Source: an uncultured Christensenella sp. (GTDB lineage: Bacteria > Bacillota > Clostridia > Christensenellales > UBA3700). Taken from it: a stretch of DNA of 64,000 nucleotides. A program made the translations under genes and the position numbers. The notes under the pieces are model-generated. The model was given only the letters and a program-made list of their open reading frames with translations, had not been told where the DNA came from and did no database searches. Where the stretch lies: the NCBI GenBank assembly GCA_949290515.1, contig CASERZ010000007.1, positions 18,245 to 82,244 of the forward strand. The letters are read 5' to 3'. Below, piece after piece: positions 35,735 to 45,551 of this stretch (positions within the stretch are counted from its first letter, which is position 1; every line of letters begins with the position of its first letter).

Positions 35735-35740
35735 TTTTCT

Positions 35741-36007
35741 ATGAAAAAACCGCCTGTAAGAATGTGCATCGCTTGTCGCGGTGCTTACGAAAAAAAACAG
35801 ATGCTCAGAATAGTAAAAGACAAGGACGGTAATATATCCTTGGACTTTACGGGCAAAAAAGCGGGCAGAGGCGCATATATATGCGACAAGCCCGAATGTA
35901 TAGAAAAATGCGTCAAAAACAAGATTTTGGGACGCGTATTCGAGCAAGAGATAAGCTCGGAGGTTTACGATGCGATTAAAAGACAATACGCCGATAAGCA
36001 AAATTGA
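35741..36007 (+). CDS. ylxR: YlxR family RNA-binding protein (RnpM)
   Basis: 88 residues with the family start PVRMCIACRG, the CxxC-type pair and GRGAYIC. YlxR has been reported as a regulator that binds RNase P RNA in Bacillus (RnpM); here the RNase P RNA appears A-type, so the interaction would be with a different RNA architecture. It lies between nusA and ylxQ and overlaps the latter by 38 nt. Confidence 0.92.
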   Translation: MKKPPVRMCIACRGAYEKKQMLRIVKDKDGNISLDFTGKKAGRGAYICDKPECIEKCVKNKILGRVFEQEISSEVYDAIKRQYADKQN

Positions 36008-36281
36008 CTGTTACGTACATTTTGCAGTAAGGTCGGGCAAGGTCCTATGGGGGGTCGACAGCCTCGTTAAAAGCAGAAAACCTGCAAAAATAGTTTTGTA
36101 TGACTGTACTTTGGGACAAAACAGTAAAAAAGTGCTGGATAAACTCGTAGCCGAAAGAAATCTGTGTGTGCTCGAGGTTCCCGAGAATTATCTCAACGCA
36201 TTGCTCAAAAGAGAAAACGTAAGAGTTTTGGCGATTACGGACTACTCGCTGGCAAACGCAATACTCAGTTATTGCGAATAA
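35970..36281 (+). CDS. ylxQ: L7Ae-family ribosomal protein (YlxQ)
   Basis: 103-residue L7Ae/L30e-fold protein of the YlxQ type, a kink-turn RNA binder in the nusA-infB operon. Seen: an initial helix, the AVRSGKVLWGVDSLVKS core and the RVLAITDYSLANAIL C-terminal strand. The ATG lies within the ylxR coding region (38-nt overlap) and is preceded by CGGAGG, so translation is coupled. Confidence 0.88.
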   Translation: MRLKDNTPISKIDCYVHFAVRSGKVLWGVDSLVKSRKPAKIVLYDCTLGQNSKKVLDKLVAERNLCVLEVPENYLNALLKRENVRVLAITDYSLANAILSYCE

Positions 36282-36303
36282 CATAACAATCGGAGGTGTT
36301 TTT

Positions 36304-38796
36304 GTGAGCAACAACGAAAACAAGAATGAACAGTTTAAAAATCTTAAGGAGATAGAAAGCTTCGTCAAGGATGTGTCCAGACCTTTTCTCGCTTCTTTAG
36401 CGCAAGAAAAATCCCGTATCAAAGAGATATTGGGTAAGATTGCCGCGCTTAAGCAAGAGAAAATACAAGCGGCTCTCGACTTGCCCGAAGAAGAGGAACA
36501 GGAAGAAGTGCCTCAGGCAGTTCAAGAGGTTGCTCCCGCTGAGCAGGCTCCCGCTAATACGGAGACAAACGAGGCGGTAAAGAAGGTTGAAGAAGCGCCT
36601 AAGGCTCCCGAACAACCTGTATCTCAGCCTAAGGAGAGCACTACCACCACGACATATATTAATCCCGAGATGATAAGACGTCCTCAGCAAAGACAAGACG
36701 GAGCTCGTCCTCAGCAGGGCTTTGATAGAAACAGACAAGGTGCTCCCAACAGAAATACCCCCCAGAAACCTTTCGGTATGAACAAGGGCAAGACGGAGGC
36801 AGTTGCACCTCCTCCCGCCGCTAACAACTTCAAGACCGACAAAAAGAAAAAAGACGCGGGAAAGGCTTTCTCCAAAGACGAAAACAAAAAGTCTTTGAGC
36901 AAGAGAGATTTGTTCAAGAAAGGTTATTCTTACGACACTACGCTCGAGAGCGATGACGATATGGCAAGATACGTCAAGGTCAAGAAGGCAAAGAAGGAAA
37001 GCACTGCTCCTCAGTACGTCAAAATCGACCACGCCGTAATCAACAGTGAAAACATATCTATTAAAGCGTTCAGTGAAAAAATAGGTAAATCGGCTACCGA
37101 AATCGTCAAGAAACTTTTCGATATGGGCAAGTTTGCGACCATAAACGACAGTATAAGTTTTGAAGAAGCCGAACTTGTAGCAGTCGATTACGATATCACG
37201 CTCGAACTCAAAGTAGACAAAACCGCAGAAGACAAGCTCAAGGATATTATCGCAGATACCAAGGACGCTACAAAACTCGTAAAGAGACCTCCTATCGTTA
37301 CGATTATGGGTCACGTTGACCACGGTAAGACTTCCTTGCTCGACTATATCAGAAAGACAAACGTCGTCAAGAGCGAAGCGGGCGGTATAACTCAGCATAT
37401 CGGTGCTTATACGATTGACCTCAACGGTGAGAAAATTACATTCCTCGATACTCCCGGACACGAAGCGTTTACCGCTATGAGACGCAGAGGCGCAAACGTT
37501 ACGGATATTGCAATAATCGTTATTGCAGCCGATGACGGCATAATGCCTCAGACCGTAGAAGCAATAAATCACGCAAAAGAAGCAGGAGTTGCGATTATCG
37601 TTGCTGCCAATAAGATTGATAAGACTGACGGCAATCTCGACAAACTCAAACAGCAGATGACCAACTACGATTTGCTTCCTGAAGACTGGGGCGGTGACGT
37701 AATGGTATGTCCTGTCAGCGCAAAGACCGGTCAAGGTGTTCAGGAACTTCTCGAAAACGTACTGCTGGTTGCCGAAGTGCTTGACCTCAAGGCTAACAAA
37801 AAGTGTCCCGCAACCGGTTCTATTATCGAAGCGCGTCTTGACAAGGGTAAAGGTCCTGTCGCAACCGTACTCGTACAAAACGGTACTCTCAAAGTATCGG
37901 ACTACGTAGTAGCAGGTACTGCTATCGGTAAGATAAGAGATATGACCGATTACTCGGGAAAGAGAGTAAAGGAAGCTTTCCCCTCGTATGCCGTACAGGT
38001 ACAGGGATTTTCCGAAGTGCCCAATGCGGGTGATATAATGGTAGCGGTTAAGGACGAGAAACTTGCAAAGAAAGTAGCTCAGGAAAGAGCCGACAAGGAA
38101 AGGTCGGAGATGCAGGCTAGAAGCAACGCAAGAAGTCTCGACGATATGTTCAGAAACGTAGACTCAAAGGATACGAAGGTATTGACGCTTATCGTCAAAG
38201 CAGACGTACAAGGCTCTGTCGAGGCAGTAAAACAGTCCTTGCTCAAACTCAATGACGAGATGAAAGACGACAACGTCAAAATCAATATTATTCACGGAGC
38301 GGTCGGTGCAATCAACGAATCGGACGTTATGCTTGCAGACACTGCAAACGCGGTTATTATCGCGTTCAACGTCAAGCCTGAACCCAAGGCGGCTACGCTT
38401 GCAGAAAGAAGCGGCATTGAAATCAAACAATATTCGATTATTTACGACGCTATCGAAGATATTACCAGAGCACTCAAAGGTATGCTCGAGCCTACGTATA
38501 AAGAAGTTGTTATCGGACACGCCGAAGTACGCGCAACCTTCAAGATATCCAATGTCGGAACAATTGCAGGTAGCTATGTAACCGACGGTAAGGTAGCCAG
38601 AAACTCCAAAGTAAGACTTATGAGAGGCAAGGATATAGTATACGAAGGCACGCTTTGCTCACTGAAGAGAGAGAAAGACGATGCTAAGGAAGTTGCAGCA
38701 GGATACGAGTGCGGTATAGGTCTTGAAAAATTCAACGACATTAAGGTCGGAGATATCGTCGAGAGCTATATATTGGAGCGAGTAGAGAATGAATAG
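36304..38796 (+). CDS. infB: Translation initiation factor IF-2
   Basis: 830 residues with a GTG start after GGAGGTG. The first ~240 residues are a low-complexity charged, Gln/Pro-rich region, followed by an IF2_N helix near 255-300. The GTPase domain starts around 330, with G1 GHVDHGKT near 337, G3 DTPGHEAF and G4 NKID, then domains II, III and C2. It positions fMet-tRNA on the 30S subunit. Its last 8 nt overlap rbfA. Confidence 0.97.
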   Translation: MSNNENKNEQFKNLKEIESFVKDVSRPFLASLAQEKSRIKEILGKIAALKQEKIQAALDLPEEEEQEEVPQAVQEVAPAEQAPANTETNEAVKKVEEAPKAPEQPVSQPKESTTTTTYINPEMIRRPQQRQDGARPQQGFDRNRQGAPNRNTPQKPFGMNKGKTEAVAPPPAANNFKTDKKKKDAGKAFSKDENKKSLSKRDLFKKGYSYDTTLESDDDMARYVKVKKAKKESTAPQYVKIDHAVINSENISIKAFSEKIGKSATEIVKKLFDMGKFATINDSISFEEAELVAVDYDITLELKVDKTAEDKLKDIIADTKDATKLVKRPPIVTIMGHVDHGKTSLLDYIRKTNVVKSEAGGITQHIGAYTIDLNGEKITFLDTPGHEAFTAMRRRGANVTDIAIIVIAADDGIMPQTVEAINHAKEAGVAIIVAANKIDKTDGNLDKLKQQMTNYDLLPEDWGGDVMVCPVSAKTGQGVQELLENVLLVAEVLDLKANKKCPATGSIIEARLDKGKGPVATVLVQNGTLKVSDYVVAGTAIGKIRDMTDYSGKRVKEAFPSYAVQVQGFSEVPNAGDIMVAVKDEKLAKKVAQERADKERSEMQARSNARSLDDMFRNVDSKDTKVLTLIVKADVQGSVEAVKQSLLKLNDEMKDDNVKINIIHGAVGAINESDVMLADTANAVIIAFNVKPEPKAATLAERSGIEIKQYSIIYDAIEDITRALKGMLEPTYKEVVIGHAEVRATFKISNVGTIAGSYVTDGKVARNSKVRLMRGKDIVYEGTLCSLKREKDDAKEVAAGYECGIGLEKFNDIKVGDIVESYILERVENE

Positions 38797-39145
38797 AATA
38801 GACAGAATCAACGCCGAGCTCAAAAAACAGCTTTCTATAGTATTGAGAGACGGCATCAGCGACCCCAGAGTTGCGGGTAAAATGATATGCGTAACCGATT
38901 GCAGCGTAGACAGAGATTTGACTTTGGCTCAGGTCTATGTAAGCGTACTCGGAGTAGAAGAAAACAAACAACAGGAAGTACTTGACGGTCTTAACAGTGC
39001 GGAGGGGTATATAAAATCCTGTCTCAAGACGAAGATTAAGCTCAGAGCGATGCCTGCACTTAGATTTTTCTATGACAACAGCATCAATTACGGTATGAAA
39101 ATCTCCAAGCTTATCGACGAAGTGAATTCAAAACAAAACGGTTAA
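38789..39145 (+). CDS. rbfA: Ribosome-binding factor A
   Basis: 118-residue KH-type 30S maturation factor. It shows the start of the family (RINAELKKQLS), DPRVAGKMICVTDC and LRAMPALRFFYDNS. It begins inside the infB 3' end and uses GGAGCGAG as RBS. Confidence 0.95.
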   Translation: MNRIDRINAELKKQLSIVLRDGISDPRVAGKMICVTDCSVDRDLTLAQVYVSVLGVEENKQQEVLDGLNSAEGYIKSCLKTKIKLRAMPALRFFYDNSINYGMKISKLIDEVNSKQNG

Positions 39146-39162
39146 AATACTAGACGGTAAAA

Positions 39163-40128
39163 ATGTACAGAGATTTTATAGACGCAGTAAAAAAAGCAGA
39201 AATTATATCAATAATCAGTCATCAGAATCCCGACGGAGATACGTGCGGAAGCGCGCTCGCGCTCTACAGGGCATTGAAACTTTTCGGAAAGACTGTTTAT
39301 ATATATTGCGACAGCGATATAAAAGATTCTCTTACCGTACTCAAGGGATATGAAAATTACAATGCGAGCGAGGTTGAAAAATGCGACCTCGCTATTGCGT
39401 GCGATTGCGCTGACGCCGAGCGTATGGGAAAATACCTCGATATGTACAGAAAAGCAAGGATAAAAGTAGATATCGACCATCACAAAACCAACACGGGCTA
39501 CGGAAATATCAATATTATCGAAGCAGGAGTCAGCGCGACTTGCGAAGTAATGTACAAGGTTATTAAAGCACTCGACGGGGAAAAGCTTTGTTTTGACGAT
39601 ACGGTTGCCGAGCTACTGTACAGCGGACTTGTTACGGACAGCGGCGGATTTACTTTTTCGAGCGTATCGTCTCAGACTCACGCGATTGCTTCCGAGCTTG
39701 TCAAGTATAACTTCAATGCGTCAGCTATTTGCGAACACTTTCTTAAAAGCGTACCTTTCAATACTTTCAGATTAAGAGCGAAAGTGTGGTCAAACGCAAA
39801 ATTCTTCTGCGACAATAAAATAGGTATGATAGTGTTTACGCAAGAAGATTTTAAATCGACAGGCACTTCTCCCGACAATACCGAAGGCGCAATCAATTTT
39901 ATAAGAGATATAAAAGGCGTGGAAGTGGCAGTAGCAATTACGGAGCTTGCCGCAAATAACAGTTTTAAGGTAAGTATACGCACGAGCGATAACGTCGACG
40001 CGTCGAGAATAACAATGGTATTCGGCGGAGGCGGACATAAAAATGCCGCAGGCTGCAGGATATCGGGCTTTTTCGAGGACGTAAAAGACAGACTGCTCAA
40101 AGCTTGCCGAGACGAAATGGGAATATGA
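39163..40128 (+). CDS. nrnA: DHH family nanoRNase/pAp phosphatase
   Basis: 321 residues of the DHH/DHHA1 superfamily: SHQNPDGDTCGSALAL (motif I), DCADAERMGKY, DIDHHKTN (motif III), a DSGGFTFSS segment, and the C-terminal DHHA1 GGGGHKNAAGC. NrnA degrades 2-5-mer RNAs and dephosphorylates pAp. It sits between rbfA and truB as in many Firmicutes. The RBS is weak. The stop overlaps the truB ATG (ATGA). Confidence 0.94.
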   Translation: MYRDFIDAVKKAEIISIISHQNPDGDTCGSALALYRALKLFGKTVYIYCDSDIKDSLTVLKGYENYNASEVEKCDLAIACDCADAERMGKYLDMYRKARIKVDIDHHKTNTGYGNINIIEAGVSATCEVMYKVIKALDGEKLCFDDTVAELLYSGLVTDSGGFTFSSVSSQTHAIASELVKYNFNASAICEHFLKSVPFNTFRLRAKVWSNAKFFCDNKIGMIVFTQEDFKSTGTSPDNTEGAINFIRDIKGVEVAVAITELAANNSFKVSIRTSDNVDASRITMVFGGGGHKNAAGCRISGFFEDVKDRLLKACRDEMGI

Positions 40129-41003
40129 ACGGATTTGCAGTTATCAACAAGCCTTCGGACATATCGTCCAGCAACGTAGTAATAAAGTGCAGAAACGCTT
40201 TATCCAAGACGATAGGAGAAAAAATCAAATGCGGACATATGGGCACGCTTGACCCTATGGCAAGCGGAGTGCTGATAGTCGCTTTCGGAAATGCAACGCG
40301 TCTTTTCGACTATTTGCTGGAAAAAACAAAGACTTATCGCGCTGTTTTCGTTTTCGGAGAAGAGAGGGATACTCTCGACGCCGAAGGTGTGGTAACTTTT
40401 ACGTCGACTTTGCCTGAATACGGAAAGCTTACTAAGGTAATACCTCAATTTATCGGTACTACAAGTCAGATTCCGCCCAAATACAGCGCGGTCAAAATCA
40501 ACGGCAGAAAGGCGTACGATTTGGCAAGAGTGGGCAAAGATTTTGATATTAAAGCCAAAGAGATTTATATCAAAGATATAAAAGTGCTTGATAAGACGCT
40601 GATTGACAATAAATGCGAGAGAATTGAATTACTCGTCGAATGCGGTGGAGGCACATACATCAGAAGCCTTTGCAGAGATATTGCATATAAGGCAGACACT
40701 CTCGGCTATATGGCTTCGCTAGTACGTACGGAATGCGGAGGATACAATATCGACGAAGCAATAAATATGCAGGATTTTATTGATTCTCCGTCACAATTTG
40801 TAAGACCTTGCGAGCAACTTTTGGCAAAAATTATGCCTTTAGTCGATATGGACGGCAATCAATATAAAAAAATACGCAACGGTCAAACCGTCGAAGTTAA
40901 ACTTGCCGACGGACTATACGGTGCAAAATTGCAGGATAAACTCTGTTTTATACTTAAAGTACAAGAAAATACCGCAAAATCGGTATGTTATTTGGAAGAC
41001 TGA
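40125..41003 (+). CDS. truB: tRNA pseudouridine-55 synthase
   Basis: 292 residues. FAVINKPSDISS at the start and the catalytic GTLDPMASGVL (aspartate 43) are clear, as is the YIRSLCRDIA segment. I use the ATG at 40125 (MNGFAV); the upstream extension lies within nrnA. The stop overlaps the ribF ATG (TGATG). Confidence 0.96.
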   Translation: MNGFAVINKPSDISSSNVVIKCRNALSKTIGEKIKCGHMGTLDPMASGVLIVAFGNATRLFDYLLEKTKTYRAVFVFGEERDTLDAEGVVTFTSTLPEYGKLTKVIPQFIGTTSQIPPKYSAVKINGRKAYDLARVGKDFDIKAKEIYIKDIKVLDKTLIDNKCERIELLVECGGGTYIRSLCRDIAYKADTLGYMASLVRTECGGYNIDEAINMQDFIDSPSQFVRPCEQLLAKIMPLVDMDGNQYKKIRNGQTVEVKLADGLYGAKLQDKLCFILKVQENTAKSVCYLED

Positions 41004-41926
41004 TGAGCAGATGGAAAGGAATTAAAACAATAGAATACGGCACAGACTGCGAGGATAACCTTGTAATAGGGCTGGGCTTTTTCGATTGTTTGCACATAGG
41101 ACATATCAAACTTATAGGCGAGTGTAAAAGACTTGCCAACAAATACGCGTGCAAAAGCGCGATTTTTACCTTTGAAAACAGTCCTTTCGTAGTGCTGAAT
41201 AAGGACGTAAAGCAAGTACTCGATTTTGAAGAAAGATTATTCAAACTTAACGAGCTTCAGGTCGATTACTGCATTAAAGCGCGTTTTGACAAAGAGTTTT
41301 CACAGCTTGGACCCGAGAAATTTTTAAACGGTTTTGTCAAAAACAAGAAAGTAAAAGCCCTTGTCGCGGGAAACGACTATACTTTCGGTAAAAACGGTGC
41401 AGGAGGAGTGGATTTTCTCAAAAAATGGTGCGACAAAGAGGGGATAGAGCTGTCTTTGGTTGAGTTTGCTACCGACAACGGTATCAAAATATCGTCTACT
41501 AGCGTAAGGAAGCTGCTTTCAGAAGGCAATCTCAAAAAAGCCAACGTATATCTAGGCGGTCACTATTTTGTAATCGGAAAGGTAGAAAAAGGCAGAAAAG
41601 AAGGAAAAAATATAGGTTTTGCTACGGCAAACCTTATATATCCCGACGAAAAAATACGCATAAAAGAAGGCGTATATTATACGAGAGTGTTTGTCGACGG
41701 CGTGTGGTATAAAGCCGTAACAAACGTAGGCAATCATCCAACGTTCGATGACTACAATTTTAATATAGAAAGTCATATTCTTTATTACGACAATATGCTT
41801 TACGGCAAAAAAATCGTAGTAAAATTTATTGAATACATAAGAGATATAATAAAGTTTTCTTCTAAAGAAGAACTTGCCGCTCAGATAGCAAAGGACGTAA
41901 AATTCGCGCTTGAGAGCAAGGAGTGA
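41003..41926 (+). CDS. ribF: Bifunctional riboflavin kinase/FAD synthetase
   Basis: 307 residues in two domains. The first is an N-terminal FMN adenylyltransferase with GFFDCLHIGHIKLI (nucleotidyltransferase HxGH-like) and the SSTSVRKLL motif. The second is a C-terminal flavokinase from about residue 185 with GRKEGKNIGFATANL and the TNVGNHPTF motif. The ATG at 41003 is coupled to truB; an upstream in-frame start lies inside truB and is not preferred. Confidence 0.95.
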   Translation: MSRWKGIKTIEYGTDCEDNLVIGLGFFDCLHIGHIKLIGECKRLANKYACKSAIFTFENSPFVVLNKDVKQVLDFEERLFKLNELQVDYCIKARFDKEFSQLGPEKFLNGFVKNKKVKALVAGNDYTFGKNGAGGVDFLKKWCDKEGIELSLVEFATDNGIKISSTSVRKLLSEGNLKKANVYLGGHYFVIGKVEKGRKEGKNIGFATANLIYPDEKIRIKEGVYYTRVFVDGVWYKAVTNVGNHPTFDDYNFNIESHILYYDNMLYGKKIVVKFIEYIRDIIKFSSKEELAAQIAKDVKFALESKE

Positions 41927-41929
41927 TTT

Positions 41930-42781
41930 ATGATAAAATTCGGACCTAGCGGATTGTGTATGCAGTTTGCCGAACAAGGATACAAGCATACCGCGCAAGC
42001 TGCAGCCTGGCTAAAGGGATTAGGACTTGACTGCTTCGAATATTCTTTCGGCAGAGGAGTGCAAATCAAGACTGAAACGGCAGAAGAAATCGGAAAAGAG
42101 TTTGCCTTGTGCGGTATCGAACTCAGCGTACACGCGCCTTATTTTATAAATCTTGCTACGCAAGAGGAAGAAAAAGCGCAAAACAATCACCGCTATATAT
42201 TCGATTCTTTAGCGGCTCTTAAGGCTTTCGGCGGTAAGAGATGCGTATTTCATCCCGGAAGCCCTCTTAAAATGCCCAGAGGCGAAGCCGTTACGCTTAT
42301 GCTCAAACGCTTCGAAACGGTGATAAAGCTCAAAGAAGAATACGGATATTCGGATTTGTTGTTGTGTCCCGAAACTATGGGGAAAAAAGCGCAACTCGGT
42401 GACCTTGAAGAGATTATTCAGATGTGCAATTTGGGCGGAGAAGATATAGTGCCTTGTATAGACTTCGGTCATCTTAACAGCAGAGATTTGGGTATTTACC
42501 ATACTAAGGACGATTACAAACGCACGATTGACAGACTTATCGAAGGCGTAGGAGAGAGTAAAACGGACAGAATGCACGTTCATTTTTCCAAAATACAATA
42601 TACCGCCAACGGAGAACTCAGACATCTTACTTTTGACGACGATATATACGGACCCGACTTCGAGCCTTTGATGGAAGTCTTTGCCGAATACAAACTCAAT
42701 CCTTATATCGTATGCGAATCGGCAGGTACTCAGACGCGCGACGCGCTTATGATGAAAAAGTACTACGATAGCATAAAATAG
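41930..42781 (+). CDS. nfo: Apurinic/apyrimidinic endonuclease IV
   Basis: 283-residue TIM-barrel endonuclease IV acting on abasic sites and 3'-blocked ends. Zinc-ligand segments are visible: LSVHAPYF, VFHPGS, LCPETMGK, CIDFGHLNS, RMHVHFSK and the C-terminal CESAGT. It starts 3 nt after ribF with AAGGAGTG as RBS, so it extends that operon, an addition to the usual truB-ribF ending. Only a weak hairpin near 42801-42820 lies downstream. Confidence 0.93.
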   Translation: MIKFGPSGLCMQFAEQGYKHTAQAAAWLKGLGLDCFEYSFGRGVQIKTETAEEIGKEFALCGIELSVHAPYFINLATQEEEKAQNNHRYIFDSLAALKAFGGKRCVFHPGSPLKMPRGEAVTLMLKRFETVIKLKEEYGYSDLLLCPETMGKKAQLGDLEEIIQMCNLGGEDIVPCIDFGHLNSRDLGIYHTKDDYKRTIDRLIEGVGESKTDRMHVHFSKIQYTANGELRHLTFDDDIYGPDFEPLMEVFAEYKLNPYIVCESAGTQTRDALMMKKYYDSIK

Positions 42782-42834
42782 GTTAATATTATAATAAAAA
42801 AGAGCCAAACGGCTTTGGTTAGCTGAATTTTGAC

Positions 42835-42863
42835 TTTACATATACTTAAAATTATGGTAGAAT
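42835..42863 (+). promoter_or_regulatory. Sigma-A promoter giving a leaderless pepP mRNA
   Basis: TTTACA (42835-42840), a 17-bp spacer and TAGAAT (42858-42863). The -10 ends 6 nt before the ATG at 42870, and no Shine-Dalgarno sequence is present. Confidence 0.7.
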
Positions 42864-42869
42864 AACACT

Positions 42870-43904
42870 ATGGATATATGCAGAAAACTGTACGACTTGT
42901 GCAAAACGGACACAGTTATAGTGCTTTTGCCTTCGGACACCTTGTATTTATCGGGATATTCTTCGACTAACTGTCAGATTATCCTCACAAAGTCAAAATC
43001 GTATTTTCTGACCGATATGAGATACTATCTCGAGGCAAAAGCTTCAATCGGAGACAGATTTGAAGTTATCTCGGGCTCATTAGAAGACAATAAGGACCTG
43101 ATAGAAGGCTCATATATCGGTTTTGAAAAGGGAATAAGTTATACCGAATATCTGTATCTTAAACAAATCTGCGATGAAAAACATTTGACGGACATCAGTG
43201 AGCAGATTAGCGAGTTGAGAGATATCAAATCGCAAGACGAGATAGACAAAATAATTTGCGCTCAAAAAGTTACGGAACTTGCTTTCAACGAGGCTTTATA
43301 CTTCGTCAAAGAAGGAATAAGCGAATACGAACTTGCCGCATATATCGAATACGTTATGCTTAAAAACGGTTGCGCGCTAGCATTCGACAGCATAGTGGCT
43401 TTCGGAGAGCATACCGCCAGCCCTCACGCACACAGAAGTGATAAAAAATTGGCTGCGGGCGACTTCATAACAATGGATATAGGCGCAAAGTATTGCGGAT
43501 ATTGCTCGGATATGACGCGTACGGTTTGCTTCGGCAATCCTTCGTCGGAGCAGACAGAGATATATCAGGCAGTCCTCAACGCTCAACTGAAGGCGCTCGA
43601 CAACATAAAAGCGGGTATGACGGGAAGAGAGGGGGACGCGATTGCCAGAGATTACTTTGCGTCACTCAAACTCGACAAATACTTTACACATTCTTTGGGG
43701 CACGGGATTGGAATTGATATTCACGAGGGTACCGGAATGACCCCCAGAGAAAACAGAGTTTTGAAAAAGGGTATGGTCGTAAGCGTTGAACCGGGATTGT
43801 ATCTGGATTCAAAGTTCGGCGTGCGTATCGAGGATATGGCACTAATTGAGGAGAATTCAGTCAAATCATTGACTAATGCTAATAAACAACTAATTATTCT
43901 TTAA
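42870..43904 (+). CDS. pepP: Xaa-Pro aminopeptidase, M24 family
   Basis: 344-residue M24 metallopeptidase. A creatinase-like N-terminal domain (1-120) is followed by the pita-bread catalytic domain with dinuclear metal ligands: [16 protein letters not shown] (two aspartates), [14 protein letters not shown] (histidine), and glutamates in SVEPGLYLD and the C-terminal RIEDMAL. It releases N-terminal residues before proline. The pairing with efp just downstream (19 nt) is the classic Firmicutes arrangement. Confidence 0.92.
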   Translation: MDICRKLYDLCKTDTVIVLLPSDTLYLSGYSSTNCQIILTKSKSYFLTDMRYYLEAKASIGDRFEVISGSLEDNKDLIEGSYIGFEKGISYTEYLYLKQICDEKHLTDISEQISELRDIKSQDEIDKIICAQKVTELAFNEALYFVKEGISEYELAAYIEYVMLKNGCALAFDSIVAFGEHTASPHAHRSDKKLAAGDFITMDIGAKYCGYCSDMTRTVCFGNPSSEQTEIYQAVLNAQLKALDNIKAGMTGREGDAIARDYFASLKLDKYFTHSLGHGIGIDIHEGTGMTPRENRVLKKGMVVSVEPGLYLDSKFGVRIEDMALIEENSVKSLTNANKQLIIL

Positions 43905-43923
43905 AACAAACCGGAGGTATTTT

Positions 43924-44490
43924 ATGGCTGATTTTGTATTGGCAGGAGATTTCAGAAAGGGCGTTACGTTTGAAATGGACGGCAAGGTTGTTACCGTAGT
44001 TGACTTCTTGCACGTAAAACCCGGAAAGGGCGCGGCATTCGTACGTACCAAATTGAGAGACGTTATCAACGGCGGTACCGTGGAAATGACTTTCAACCCT
44101 ACTGCTAAATTCCAAACCGCTCACATTGAGCACAAAACAATGGTATATTCTTACAATGACGGTGATTTGTACTACTTTATGGACCCCAACACTTTCGATA
44201 TGTTGCCTATCAATAAAGAGTATGCTGAGGACGCATTGATGTACGTTATGGAAAACGGCGAAGTAACCGTATCTTTCTACAACGGCAATCCTTTCGAAGT
44301 AGAAGCACCCAACTTTGTTGAGCTTCTCATTACGCACTGCGAGCCCGGCGCAAAGGGCAATACCGCTCAGGGCGCAACCAAACCCGCAACTCTCGAAACC
44401 GGTTACACTTTGCAAGTACCTTTGTTTGTAAACGAAGGCGATACCATAAGAGTCGATACGCGTACCGGCTCGTATATGTCCAGAGTATAA
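43924..44490 (+). CDS. efp: Elongation factor P
   Basis: 188-residue EF-P with three OB-like domains. The loop [12 protein letters not shown] carries the lysine that is modified in other bacteria (K35 here). EF-P relieves stalling at polyproline. GGAGGT precedes the ATG. A strong hairpin without T-run follows. Confidence 0.97.
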   Translation: MADFVLAGDFRKGVTFEMDGKVVTVVDFLHVKPGKGAAFVRTKLRDVINGGTVEMTFNPTAKFQTAHIEHKTMVYSYNDGDLYYFMDPNTFDMLPINKEYAEDALMYVMENGEVTVSFYNGNPFEVEAPNFVELLITHCEPGAKGNTAQGATKPATLETGYTLQVPLFVNEGDTIRVDTRTGSYMSRV

Positions 44491-44501
44491 TACCTTTAAA
44501 C

Positions 44502-44521
44502 GACGGCGGGAAACCGCCGTC
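44502..44521 (+). other. GC-rich hairpin after efp
   Basis: GACGGCGG (44502-44509) and CCGCCGTC (44514-44521) form an 8-bp stem with a GAAA loop. Since no T-run follows, it is more likely an mRNA 3'-stabilising or processing hairpin between efp and the next gene than a full terminator. Confidence 0.6.
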
Positions 44522-44542
44522 TTAGGGGTAAGATATGTCAAA

Positions 44543-45364
44543 GTGGCAAAAAAGAAATTCGATTATTATTTTCTCAGATTAATATTGAGGGCAACGGTTT
44601 TCGTTGTCATCGTAGCTTTTACTCTTTACGAGATTATCACCAAAGACGAGATTTTCGGAATACGTCGCATTATCGATAGCAATGTAATTAAAGACGGCAT
44701 ATCGTCAGACGGATTTTGGAAAGGATTTTCACCTTTGCATATAGTATGGTCTTTTATGATTATCTATATGTTATCTCATTTGATTAATTTTAAATTTGTG
44801 TCCAAAGGCAGTACTAAAAAGTTTGCAAGCCGTTTTGTAGACAGTACCAGAAATAATCCTGAAGTTATCAGACTTACAAAGAAATTTTATCAGAAAGGCG
44901 CGATAAAGACAGCCGCGGTATACGGTGCGCTCAATCTGATTATTTTTGTTTTGTATATGATAGACACCTATTCCGAACATATGATTTTCGGCGGACACGG
45001 CGGGCAAATAATAATCATAATACAAATGTTTTTCTATTTGAGCGACTTTATCTGCATAATCTTTTTCTGTCCTTTTCAGAAGTGGTTTATGCACAATAAA
45101 TGCTGCAAGACTTGTCGTATTTACGACTGGGGCGCAATAATGATGCAGGCTCCTATGTTTTATATTCCCAACTTCTACGCGATATCTCTGGCAGCGCTTT
45201 CGCTTGTGGTATTCATCAGATGGGAAGTAACGTACTATAAGCACCCCGAGAGATTTATAGAATATACCAACTGTTCGCTCTCGTGCAAAAACTGCGACGA
45301 AGAGTGGTGCAGACTAAAGGGTAAGGTAATCAATCAGGAAAGAAAAGATTCGCATATCTTGTAA
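44543..45364 (+). CDS. Uncharacterised membrane protein with cysteine clusters
   Basis: 273 residues with a GTG start, chosen because the frame opens there. An ATG eight bases upstream (44535) is in another frame and reads only 15 codons. About five hydrophobic segments lie at ~12-33, 65-82, 118-138, 152-175 and 205-228. Two cysteine groups stand out: KCCKTCRIYDW near residues 190-200, and CSLSCKNCDEEWC near 249-261. The spacing CxxC/CxxxC could bind a metal or Fe-S cluster. I recall similar unnamed proteins in Clostridia but know no function. It is followed by two terminators. Confidence 0.7.
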   Translation: MAKKKFDYYFLRLILRATVFVVIVAFTLYEIITKDEIFGIRRIIDSNVIKDGISSDGFWKGFSPLHIVWSFMIIYMLSHLINFKFVSKGSTKKFASRFVDSTRNNPEVIRLTKKFYQKGAIKTAAVYGALNLIIFVLYMIDTYSEHMIFGGHGGQIIIIIQMFFYLSDFICIIFFCPFQKWFMHNKCCKTCRIYDWGAIMMQAPMFYIPNFYAISLAALSLVVFIRWEVTYYKHPERFIEYTNCSLSCKNCDEEWCRLKGKVINQERKDSHIL

Positions 45365-45367
45365 TCT

Positions 45368-45392
45368 AACGCGCTTATAGCGCGTTTTTTTA
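45368..45392 (+). terminator. Intrinsic terminator after the cysteine-cluster membrane protein
   Basis: AACGCGCT (45368-45375) and AGCGCGTT (45379-45386) form an 8-bp stem with a run of T. Confidence 0.85.
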
Positions 45393-45448
45393 TTAAAATT
45401 TTCCTATATTTTATTCGTAAAGACGATATTTAGTTAAATATTTTTTGT

Positions 45449-45477
45449 TACGCCGTATTCAACGGCGTATTTTTTAT
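45449..45477 (+). terminator. Second intrinsic terminator upstream of spoIIIA
   Basis: ACGCCGT (45450-45456) and ACGGCGT (45462-45468) are followed by ATTTTTTA. Together with the first terminator it insulates the sporulation operon from upstream transcription, unless a short RNA is made between them. Confidence 0.75.
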
Positions 45478-45551
45478 TGTCGAAAAAAAGAGTTTTAATT
45501 GTATATTTGTGCAATCGGCATAGTACGGAAAAGCTCTAATAAATATATTGT

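Noticed and set aside
34658..36001. A 447-codon - strand open frame opposite nusA/ylxR
   Set aside because: Shadow of nusA and ylxR; cysteine/phenylalanine/tyrosine-rich translation typical of antisense frames here, with no motif.
36397..37878. A 493-codon - strand open frame opposite infB
   Set aside because: Fully covered by infB, whose GTPase motifs are unambiguous; no start signals on the - strand.
42801..42820. Terminator after nfo
   Set aside because: Only four to five base pairs around AGCC/GGCT with a mismatch and no T-run; too weak to list as a feature.
45501..45526. Sigma-E promoter for spoIIIAA (GTATATT and CATAGTAC)
   Set aside because: The elements are plausible individually, but the 11-bp spacing is shorter than expected (about 13-15), so it is mentioned only within the gene entry.
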